A stretch of 64,000 nt of DNA, from NCBI RefSeq assembly GCF_020523965.1, contig NZ_JAJAPX010000001.1, positions 1,037,889 to 1,101,888 on the forward strand, given 5' to 3'. The stretch is from Neotamlana sargassicola (GTDB lineage: Bacteria > Bacteroidota > Bacteroidia > Flavobacteriales > Flavobacteriaceae). How positions within the stretch are numbered: the first letter of the stretch is position 1; each line of letters opens with the position of its first letter. Shown one piece after another: positions 57,983-64,000 of the stretch. The notes under the pieces are model-generated. The model ran no database searches, was not told the DNA's origin, and worked only from the letters and a program-made list of their open reading frames with translations. Made by a program: the position numbers and the translations under genes.

Positions 57983-57996
57983 GGGGTAAAATTCGG
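57983..57996 (+). repeat. Putative right arm-type integrase site (14-bp repeat)
   Basis: Identical to 46384-46397 (GGGGTAAAATTCGG) and in the same orientation. It lies 64 bases inside the start of the right att repeat. Confidence 0.5.
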
Positions 57997-58059
57997 AGTA
58001 CATTACAATAGGAATCTCCGTAATTGTCTGCTAGTGAGGATTATTATTTATAGATTGAA

Positions 58060-58170
58060 GAGTCCCGTCCAGACCGCAAATATTGCTAAAAAGCCTTAAT
58101 ACTTGTTAAGGCTTTTTTTGGCAATAAAAAGAAGTTGTGTTGTTCAGTAAACCTTGTGTTTACTGAAGGT
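58060..58170 (+). repeat. Right attachment-site repeat, with tRNA-Asp 3' fragment
   Basis: Direct repeat of 46145-46255 with one mismatch. The first 17 bases (58060-58076) are the tRNA-Asp 3' end without the rest of the tRNA. Downstream similarity to the left copy continues with differences (for example AAACCAATGGAAAGCTTTCC again), which suggests the element brought a diverged version of the same neighbourhood. Confidence 0.9.
58089..58122 (+). terminator. Chromosomal copy of the tRNA-Asp terminator
   Basis: Same AAAAGCCTTAA/TTAAGGCTTTT stem and T-run as at 46174. It now lies beyond the right att site and is probably the original tRNA terminator. The inverted stem could also terminate the convergent lacI-type gene. 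Confidence 0.75.
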
Positions 58171-58296
58171 TTAAGTAGTTAAACCAATGGAAAGCTTTCC
58201 TTTTCCGAAGTTTCGGAATTGGGATGCTTTTTTGTTTTAGGGTAATTTTATCGTGCTGTTTGGGTAGAAATTCTTTTTTGTAATTTAAAAGAGATT

Positions 58297-59367
58297 TTAA
58301 ATTGTTACATCTTCCTCAAACAAATTCTGGCTCATATCGTTGTAATCTACATTTTCTTTAATTAAAATATCAATAGGTAAGTATATTTTTTGTTTCGGTT
58401 TTTTCGTTTTTGTTAAGTAGTCCGATATAATTTTAATAGACTCGTAACCTTGTTCAAAAGGTTTTTGCGAAATTAAAAACGATACCGTTTCTTGTTTTAA
58501 GCAGGCTACGTTTTGTGGAGTATTATCAAAACCAATTAAAGTAAATTTAGCGATGTTGTCTACGTTATTGGCTAAAGCAGAAATTCTACTCGAAGGAACA
58601 AAAATTCCAGAAATATCGCTGTGCTTTTTTAAAACGTCGTTTACCGATTGAGCTAAATTTAATTTGTTATTAAAACCATCAACTTTTAAAGTGTGCATAG
58701 CGTGTTCTAAATTGTTTTTTAAAAAATAATCTTGAAAGCCTTTTACACGCTTAGATATGGCATTATTATCCGTTCTGTTTTCTCTGGAAAGTATAATTAA
58801 ATATTTGTTAGTTGTTGCGCTTAGGTGCATTAATTTACCAGCAATAGTTCCTGCCATAAGCGAGTCTTGGCCAACGTAAGTTAAATTATTATGGTTTTCT
58901 ACATCAATATTTAAAAATTGATAAGGAATGTTTTGAGTTTCTAACTGTGATACGATACGAGATGTTTCAGATAAAAACATAGGAACAAAAACAACAGATG
59001 AAGGCTGTGTTTTAATTAATTTTTGAAAGGCTTTTAAATACGATTTTGGGTCAAATTGATTAAAGTTATAAATAGTTAAATTAACACCAAAACTTTTAAT
59101 TTCTTCGGCTGCTTTTAACACACCAAGATAAGGCGCTTTCCAAAAAGCATCGGTGTCGTTGTAATTAGGAATTAAAACGGCAATCTCGTATTTATTTTTA
59201 GAGGCTAATGCACTTGCTACTGGGTTAATGCTGTAGTTTCTGCGTTCTAAAATTTTTCTAATTTTAAGTTCTGTTTTTTTAGAAACACCACCTCTATTGT
59301 GTAAAACACGGTCTACCGTGCCTTCCGAAACATTAGCTTCTTTCGCTATGTCTTTAATCCTAACCAT
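58297..59367 (-). CDS. LacI-family transcriptional regulator of hexuronate catabolism
   Basis: 356-aa repressor. The N-terminal HTH is IKDIAKEANVSEGTVDRVLHNRGGVSKK and the hinge helix segment is NPVASALASK. The periplasmic-binding-protein-like sensor domain follows (residues 60-340). It is divergent from the SDR/uxuA genes across a 123-base gap containing two copies of a near-palindrome, its probable operators. A glucuronate- or galacturonate-derived inducer is inferred from its neighbours. Confidence 0.92.
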   Translation of the reverse strand: MVRIKDIAKEANVSEGTVDRVLHNRGGVSKKTELKIRKILERRNYSINPVASALASKNKYEIAVLIPNYNDTDAFWKAPYLGVLKAAEEIKSFGVNLTIYNFNQFDPKSYLKAFQKLIKTQPSSVVFVPMFLSETSRIVSQLETQNIPYQFLNIDVENHNNLTYVGQDSLMAGTIAGKLMHLSATTNKYLIILSRENRTDNNAISKRVKGFQDYFLKNNLEHAMHTLKVDGFNNKLNLAQSVNDVLKKHSDISGIFVPSSRISALANNVDNIAKFTLIGFDNTPQNVACLKQETVSFLISQKPFEQGYESIKIISDYLTKTKKPKQKIYLPIDILIKENVDYNDMSQNLFEEDVTI

Positions 59368-59423
59368 GTTAATTAATTAAAAAGGCATCATATTTTTTGC
59401 AATTTAGTAAAATATTTTATCTG

Positions 59424-59441
59424 TTCGTGTGCGAACACGAA
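59424..59441. promoter_or_regulatory. Putative LacI-type operator O1
   Basis: TTCGTGTGCGAACACGAA has palindromic arms TTCGTGT/ACACGAA. It lies at the -33 region of the uxu promoter. O2 is the same motif in inverted orientation 33 bases away (centre to centre). Confidence 0.7.
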
Positions 59442-59450
59442 AACATTTTT

Positions 59451-59458
59451 TATATTTG
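59451..59458 (+). promoter_or_regulatory. -7 box of the uxu operon promoter
   Basis: TATATTTG matches TAnnTTTG exactly and sits between operators O1 and O2. Repressor binding to O2 would cover the transcription start. Confidence 0.7.
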
Positions 59459-59474
59459 CGTGTTCGCACACGAA
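59457..59474. promoter_or_regulatory. Putative LacI-type operator O2
   Basis: TGCGTGTTCGCACACGAA differs by one base from the reverse complement of O1 and overlaps the -7 box end and start site. Confidence 0.7.
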
Positions 59475-59490
59475 AATTAAACTAAACATA

Positions 59491-60318
59491 ATGAGTAAAA
59501 TAATAGTAGTAACAGGAGCAGGCGGTGTATTATGTAGCACCTTGGCTGTAGCCTTATCAAAACAAGGTCATAAAATTGCATTATTAGATTTAAATCTGGA
59601 AGCTGCGCAAGAAGTAGCTGCAAAGATTAATAAAAATGGAGGAACAGCCATTGGCGTTAAAGCTAATGTCTTAGAAAAAGAGTCTTTGGAAGCAGCGAAA
59701 AAAGAAGTTAATTCGGCCTTCGGATTATGCGATATTTTGGTTAATGGAGCAGGCGGTAATCATCCGTTAGGTACCACTTCAAATCCGTTTTTTCAGCAAG
59801 AAGATTTAAGTAGTACCGTTGAAGGTTTTAAAACATTTTTCGATTTAGATCCTAAAGGCATTGAGTTTGTTTTTAATTTAAACTTTATAGGAACCTTATT
59901 ACCAACCCAAATTTTTGCTAAAGATATGGTTGGTAAAAAAGGCTGTAGCATTTTAAATATTTCATCAATGAATGCTTACACACCGCTTACAAAAATACCG
60001 GCCTACAGTGGGGCAAAGGCTGCTGTTTCTAATTTTACACAATGGTTAGCGGTTCATTTTTCGAAAGTAGGTATTCGGGTAAATGCATTGGCTCCCGGCT
60101 TCTTTTTAACCGAACAAAACAGAACTTTATTAACTAATGAAGACGGTTCGTTAACCCAACGCGGACAACAAATAATAGACCAAACACCAATGGGGCGCTA
60201 TGGTGAGCCAGAAGATTTAATTAGTACAACGCTATATTTATGCGATGAAGCATCGTCGTTTGTTACAGGTGTTGTAATTCCTATAGATGGAGGCTTTAGT
60301 GCATATAGTGGTGTTTAA
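59491..60318 (+). CDS. uxuB: SDR-type D-mannonate/fructuronate oxidoreductase
   Basis: 275-aa NAD(P)-dependent short-chain dehydrogenase. The Rossmann motif is VTGAGGVLCSTLA, and catalytic Ser-Tyr-Lys appears as ISSMNAYTPLTKIPAYSGAKAA. It would reduce fructuronate to mannonate, as the B. subtilis SDR-type UxuB (YjmF) does, and is unrelated to the long-chain E. coli UxuB. The assignment depends on the adjacent uxuA and uxaC. First gene of the operon, 20 bases before uxuA. Confidence 0.82.
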   Translation: MSKIIVVTGAGGVLCSTLAVALSKQGHKIALLDLNLEAAQEVAAKINKNGGTAIGVKANVLEKESLEAAKKEVNSAFGLCDILVNGAGGNHPLGTTSNPFFQQEDLSSTVEGFKTFFDLDPKGIEFVFNLNFIGTLLPTQIFAKDMVGKKGCSILNISSMNAYTPLTKIPAYSGAKAAVSNFTQWLAVHFSKVGIRVNALAPGFFLTEQNRTLLTNEDGSLTQRGQQIIDQTPMGRYGEPEDLISTTLYLCDEASSFVTGVVIPIDGGFSAYSGV

Positions 60319-60338
60319 TAAACTAAATAAATAATAAA

Positions 60339-61511
60339 ATGGAACAAACATGGCGTTGGTACGGGCCAAACGATCCCGTATCATTACAAGATATTAAACA
60401 AGCTGGAGCAACAGGTATAGTTTCGGCTTTACATCATATTTCAAATGGCGAAATTTGGACGGTAGCCGAAATTGAAAAAAGAAAACAAACCATTGAAGCC
60501 GAAGGGTTGTCATGGAGTGTGGTTGAAAGTATTCCGGTTCACGAAAACATTAAAACACGCTCTGGAAATTTTCAAACTTATATTGAAAATTATAAAAAAA
60601 GTATTGAAAACTTAGCTAAATGCGGTATTAACATTGTGTGCTATAATTTCATGCCGGTGTTAGATTGGACACGTACCGATTTAGAATTTAAGGTAGAAGA
60701 CGGCTCGAAAGCGCTTCGATTTGATGTTATAGCCTTTGCTGCCTTCGAACTTTATCTTTTAAAACGCCCTGGAGCAGAAAGTTTATATTCTGAAGAGCAA
60801 AAGCAGGAAGCCAAAACTTATGTTGAAAGTCTTTCTGATTCAGAAAAGAACACCTTAATTAATAATATAATAGCAGGTTTGCCAGGAGCCGAAGAAGGTT
60901 ATACTTTAGAGCAATTTCAAAACATTTTAGATACTTATAAAGACATAGATGCCGACAAGTTACGTGAAAATTTAGTGTCTTTTTTAAAAGAAATTATTCC
61001 AGTGGCTTCAAGTAACGGGGTGCTTATGTGTATTCATCCAGACGATCCGCCATATCCAATTTTAGGACTTCCGCGTGTTGTGAGTACAGAAAGTGATTAT
61101 GCCCATTTGTTTTCTCAAGTTCCAGATAGAGCAAACGGTATTACGTTTTGTACAGGATCGCTTGGTGTGCGCCCAGATAATAACTTAGTACAAATTTTTA
61201 ACCGATTTGCAGACCGTGTACATTTTATTCATTTAAGAAGTACCAAACGCGACGAAAAAGGTAATTTTTACGAAGCCAATCATTTAGAAGGTGATGTAGA
61301 TATGTACGGAGTCATTAAATCGGTTTTAGTAGAGGAGCGCAGAAGAAAATCTGAAGGATTTAAAGATGCAGCAATTCCTATGCGTCCCGACCATGGTCAC
61401 CAAATGCTAGATGACTTAAAGAAAAAAACCAATCCTGGTTATTCTGGTATTGGGCGTTTACGTGGGCTTGCAGAACTTAGGGGTCTAGAATTTGCGTTGC
61501 TTAAAGAGTAA
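60339..61511 (+). CDS. uxuA: Mannonate dehydratase
   Basis: Dehydrates D-mannonate to 2-keto-3-deoxygluconate. The 390-aa protein has family signatures [16 protein letters not shown], the metal-site region [38 protein letters not shown] and [12 protein letters not shown]. Located between the SDR reductase and uxaC in the glucuronate route. Confidence 0.95.
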   Translation: MEQTWRWYGPNDPVSLQDIKQAGATGIVSALHHISNGEIWTVAEIEKRKQTIEAEGLSWSVVESIPVHENIKTRSGNFQTYIENYKKSIENLAKCGINIVCYNFMPVLDWTRTDLEFKVEDGSKALRFDVIAFAAFELYLLKRPGAESLYSEEQKQEAKTYVESLSDSEKNTLINNIIAGLPGAEEGYTLEQFQNILDTYKDIDADKLRENLVSFLKEIIPVASSNGVLMCIHPDDPPYPILGLPRVVSTESDYAHLFSQVPDRANGITFCTGSLGVRPDNNLVQIFNRFADRVHFIHLRSTKRDEKGNFYEANHLEGDVDMYGVIKSVLVEERRRKSEGFKDAAIPMRPDHGHQMLDDLKKKTNPGYSGIGRLRGLAELRGLEFALLKE

Positions 61512-61847
61512 AAAAATAAAATAAGTTAGAAGTTTTATATTCCAAAGAATAATTAAAACCATTATTATTCTTTGGAAATTAATTAATCGCATAAGTTGTA
61601 ACTGTTGTTTTTTTATGAGAGATTTAATCTTTTATACTAAAGATAAAAGCGCTTTTTTCCTTTTATCGAGTTTCTTCGCTACTTATGCAAGATTTGTTTA
61701 TATTTAGCCAAAATAGTGCAAAAATACAATCGATTGTATTTTGGTTTTATAAAAAGCATATCCGTGTTATAATTAATGTGTAAATTTCTATTTATAAACA
61801 AAAAAATGAATCGAGATGACTATTTTAAAAACCAATCAAACTAAGTT
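61512..61847. promoter_or_regulatory. Intergenic region between uxuA and uxaC with hairpins and a 22-bp palindrome
   Basis: Non-coding, 336 bases. A hairpin with a 14-bp perfect stem (TTCCAAAGAATAAT/ATTATTCTTTGGAA, 61540-61577) follows uxuA. GATAAAAG (61642-61649) is inverted as CTTTTATC (61660-61667) around an AAAAGCGCTTTT palindrome. A 22-bp perfect palindrome sits at 61721-61742. Together they suggest the first unit ends here and uxaC has its own regulated promoter. Confidence 0.6.
61721..61742. promoter_or_regulatory. 22-bp perfect palindrome, putative operator for uxaC-kdgK
   Basis: AAAATACAATC and GATTGTATTTT form a gap-free perfect palindrome with central CG, the layout of LacI/GntR-type operators. 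Its sequence differs from O1/O2, so a different regulator may act. It lies 106 bases before the uxaC start. Confidence 0.6.
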
Positions 61848-63251
61848 ATGAGCAATAAGTTTATTCACGACAATTTTCTGCTAGAAAATAAGTATGCCGA
61901 AGAATTGTATCACGAGTATTCTAAAAATCAACCTATAATTGATTATCATAATCATTTACCACCTCAAGAAATTTTAGAAGATTCTGTTTATAATAACTTA
62001 ACAAAAGTTTGGATTAATGGCGACCACTATAAATGGCGTGCCATGAGAACTTTAGGTGTAAAAGAAGAATTTATTACAGGTAATGCTCCCGATAAAGAAA
62101 AGTTTAGGCAATGGGCAAAAACAGTGCCTTATGCTATGCGAAATCCTTTGTATCACTGGACGCATTTGGAGTTAGCTCGTTACTTTGATATTTACGATAT
62201 TTTAAACGAAAAATCGGCAGATAAAATTTATCAAGAAACTTCAGAAATGCTAAGCAGCTCTAGTTACAGCTGTCGCAATTTACTTCGTAAGGCAAATGTT
62301 GAATTTGTTTGTACTACCGAAGATCCAACCGATACTCTAGTGCATCACCAAGCCCTGGCTAAAAGTGATTTCGAAATTAAAGTAAGTACAGCATTTAGGC
62401 CAGATAAAGCCATGTTAATTGAAGCCGATTCTTTTTTTAGTTATTTAAAAGAACTGGGGGAAGCTGCTAATCTCGATATTGATTCGTATACCGCTTTAAA
62501 AGAAGCTTTAAAAAGTAGAATAGAATTTTTTAATAATAATGGTTGTAAACTATGCGATCATGGTTTAAGCCAGATGCCTTTTGAAAACTATACAGAAGCC
62601 GAAGTAAATATCATTTTCAATAAAAAATTAAAAGCCGAAACATTACTGCCGCAAGAAATATTAAAGTTTAAAACGGCAATATTAATGTTTTTATGTGAAA
62701 CCTATCACGAGTTTGGTTGGGTACAACAATTTCATTTGGGACCATTGCGAAACAATAATAAGCGTATGCATACCTTACTTGGTCCAGATACCGGATGGGA
62801 TTCTATCGGCGATTATTCGCAAGCTGAAAGTTTATCGGCATTTTTAAATACTCTGGACAGTAAAGACAAATTGTGCAAAACCATACTATATAATTTAAAT
62901 CCAGCAGATAACGAAGTTATGGCTACCATGATTGGTAATTTTAACGATGGGAGCATAAAAGGAAAAGTGCAATGGGGTTCTGGTTGGTGGTTTCTCGATC
63001 AAAAAGATGGCATGACAAAGCAATTAAACACCTTGTCTAACATGAGTTTAATTAGCTGTTTTATAGGAATGTTAACCGATTCTAGGAGCTTTTTATCTTT
63101 TCCAAGACACGAGTATTTTAGAAGAATTCTTTGTAATCTTATTGGAGATGAAATAAAACGAGGTGAATTACCAAGGGAAGAAATGCAGTGGATAGGTAAA
63201 ATAGTGGCAGATATCAGTTATTTTAATGCCAAAGAATATTTTAATTTTTAA
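61848..63251 (+). CDS. uxaC: Glucuronate isomerase
   Basis: Interconverts glucuronate/fructuronate (and galacturonate/tagaturonate). The 467-aa TIM-barrel protein has the family signatures IIDYHNHLPPQEI, VCTTEDPTDTL, FHLGPLRNNNKRM and DSRSFLSFPRHEYFRRILC. It is followed by kdgK after 40 bases. Confidence 0.95.
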   Translation: MSNKFIHDNFLLENKYAEELYHEYSKNQPIIDYHNHLPPQEILEDSVYNNLTKVWINGDHYKWRAMRTLGVKEEFITGNAPDKEKFRQWAKTVPYAMRNPLYHWTHLELARYFDIYDILNEKSADKIYQETSEMLSSSSYSCRNLLRKANVEFVCTTEDPTDTLVHHQALAKSDFEIKVSTAFRPDKAMLIEADSFFSYLKELGEAANLDIDSYTALKEALKSRIEFFNNNGCKLCDHGLSQMPFENYTEAEVNIIFNKKLKAETLLPQEILKFKTAILMFLCETYHEFGWVQQFHLGPLRNNNKRMHTLLGPDTGWDSIGDYSQAESLSAFLNTLDSKDKLCKTILYNLNPADNEVMATMIGNFNDGSIKGKVQWGSGWWFLDQKDGMTKQLNTLSNMSLISCFIGMLTDSRSFLSFPRHEYFRRILCNLIGDEIKRGELPREEMQWIGKIVADISYFNAKEYFNF

Positions 63252-63291
63252 AACACAAAACAAATATAAAAACAAGCGTAAGCTAAAAGTA

Positions 63292-64000
63292 ATGAGTAAA
63301 GTAGTAACATTTGGGGAGATTATGTTAAGATTAGCCCCACAAGGATTTTTAAGATTTTCGCAAGCGAGTAGTTTCGATGTTGTATACGGAGGAGGGGAAT
63401 CAAACGTAGCAGTTTCTTTAGCGAATTATGGCGTTCCAGTTGATTTTGTAACCCGATTACCAAAAAATGATATTGGAGAATGTGCGATGATGGAAATGCG
63501 TAAGCGCGGCGTAAATGTAGATAAAATTGTATGGGGTGGCGACCGTTTAGGAATCTATTTTCTAGAAACAGGAGCAGTAAGCAGAGGAAGTAAAGTAGTT
63601 TATGACCGAGCCCATTCAGCTATAGCAGAGATTGAATCTGGAATGATTGATTGGGATTCTGTTTTTGAAGGAGTAGAGTGGTTCCACTGGACAGGTATAA
63701 CACCAGCTATTTCTCAAGGAGCTGCCGATGTTTGTTTAGAAGCTGTAAAAGCAGCTAGCGAAAAAGGCATCACAATTTCAACCGATTTAAATTACCGAGC
63801 TAAACTTTGGAAGTACTGCGACGATGCACATAGAGAATCTGTAATGACAGAATTAACATCTTACTGTGATATCGTTTTAGGAAACGAAGAAGATGCCGAA
63901 ATGCATTTCGGAATTAAGCCAGAAGGTATAAGCGTACAAACAGAAGGACACAACGTAAAAGCAGAAGCTTTCTTATCGGTTTGTAAGCAAATGATGGAAA
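63292..64000 (+). CDS. kdgK: 2-keto-3-deoxygluconate kinase, PfkB family (partial, runs off the window)
   Basis: Open from ATG 63292 through the window end with no stop. The visible 236 residues begin MSKVVTFGEIMLRLAPQGFL and include VYGGGESNVAVSLANYG and STDLNYRAKLW, which are PfkB ribokinase-type sugar-kinase features. It would phosphorylate 2-keto-3-deoxygluconate made by UxuA. The C-terminal half with the catalytic Asp lies outside. The KdgK assignment rests partly on the operon. Confidence 0.88.
   Translation, partial: MSKVVTFGEIMLRLAPQGFLRFSQASSFDVVYGGGESNVAVSLANYGVPVDFVTRLPKNDIGECAMMEMRKRGVNVDKIVWGGDRLGIYFLETGAVSRGSKVVYDRAHSAIAEIESGMIDWDSVFEGVEWFHWTGITPAISQGAADVCLEAVKAASEKGITISTDLNYRAKLWKYCDDAHRESVMTELTSYCDIVLGNEEDAEMHFGIKPEGISVQTEGHNVKAEAFLSVCKQMME

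Larger units (their letters stand above)
46145..58170. mobile_element. 11.9-kb integrative element in tRNA-Asp
   Basis: Bounded by 111-bp direct repeats that begin in the tRNA-Asp 3' end; the repeat-to-repeat period is 11915 bases. It begins with a tyrosine integrase reading inward and carries a helicase, an AAA ATPase, a DUF3871-like protein, a restriction-modification set, a RadC-like protein, an SSB-like DUF3127 protein and a lipoprotein. No relaxase, mobilisation, conjugation, capsid or terminase gene is visible. It may be a phage satellite or an element mobilised by a helper. An integrated plasmid-like replicon is another possibility. The intact integrase and near-identical repeats suggest it can still excise. 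Confidence 0.88.
57885..58296. other. Right end of element and chromosomal junction, non-coding
   Basis: Contains a TTTCCAGGT copy (57923-57930 region), the arm-like repeat GGGGTAAAATTCGG (57983-57996), the 111-bp att repeat (58060-58170) with a second terminator hairpin, and the diverged extension of the repeat (to about 58240). No gene is seen. Confidence 0.7.

Noticed and set aside
46145..58170. Prophage or integrative conjugative element
   Set aside because: No capsid, portal, terminase, relaxase or type IV secretion genes are visible, so only a small integrative element is claimed.
1..64000. CRISPR arrays, rRNA genes, insertion sequences
   Set aside because: No regularly spaced repeats, rRNA-like sequence or transposase gene was seen anywhere in the window.

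Overview
The window comes from a low-GC member of the Bacteroidota, most likely a (probably marine) Flavobacteriaceae. Support for this: type IX secretion (T9SS) C-terminal sorting domains, TonB-dependent receptor and lipoprotein pairs, TAnnTTTG-type -7 promoter boxes, a eukaryote-like IleRS, a DnaE with a fused N-terminal exonuclease, and DUF3127/DUF3871-type proteins. No genus can be named from the sequence alone.

Regions. (1) 0.4-12.4 kb: four tandem paralogous T9SS cargo genes, two giant (1534 and 1628 aa) and two of about 290 aa, all sharing the same C-terminal module. (2) 12.5-26.1 kb: core genes. These are ileS, a DksA-like regulator, lspA, an OmpA-like secreted protein, a minus-strand operon (RimB-like protease, RimK-type ligase, AstE-like deacylase, 5-formyl-THF cyclo-ligase), uvrC and a patatin/beta-barrel phospholipase. 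(3) 26.3-33.9 kb: aromatic amino-acid catabolism (hmgA, hppD, tryptophan 2,3-dioxygenase), a DUF3108 protein, an M23 lipoprotein and pgi. A frameshifted S23-type four-helix-bundle gene, bounded by a 19-bp perfect inverted repeat, lies between hmgA and hppD. (4) 34-39.1 kb: TonB receptor, surface lipoprotein and endonuclease-I lipoprotein, possibly for nucleic-acid scavenging. (5) 39.3-46.0 kb: dnaE, trxA, a ClpP homologue and a DUF58 protein. (6) 46.1-58.2 kb: an 11.9-kb integrative element in the 3' end of a tRNA-Asp gene, bounded by 111-bp direct repeats. (7) 58.3-64 kb: hexuronate catabolism, with a divergent LacI regulator, SDR-type fructuronate reductase, uxuA, uxaC and a partial kdgK that runs off the window.

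The integrative element is the most unusual part. It encodes a tyrosine integrase, a large SF2-like helicase, a phage-type AAA/RecA-fold ATPase, a DUF3871-like protein, a restriction-modification island (one C5 methylase with two different nuclease candidates), a RadC-like JAMM protein, a DUF3127 SSB-like protein and a lipoprotein. I see no relaxase, T4SS, capsid or transposase, so it looks like a small phage-satellite-like or otherwise mobilised integrative element. The 7-mer TCCAGGT (either strand) occurs 14 times inside it, in several reading frames and in intergenic DNA, but only once in the 52 kb of flanking chromosome. It is absent from the stretch holding the restriction-modification genes. 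This looks like an element-specific DNA signal of unknown role.

All motif counts were made by eye and should be recomputed.
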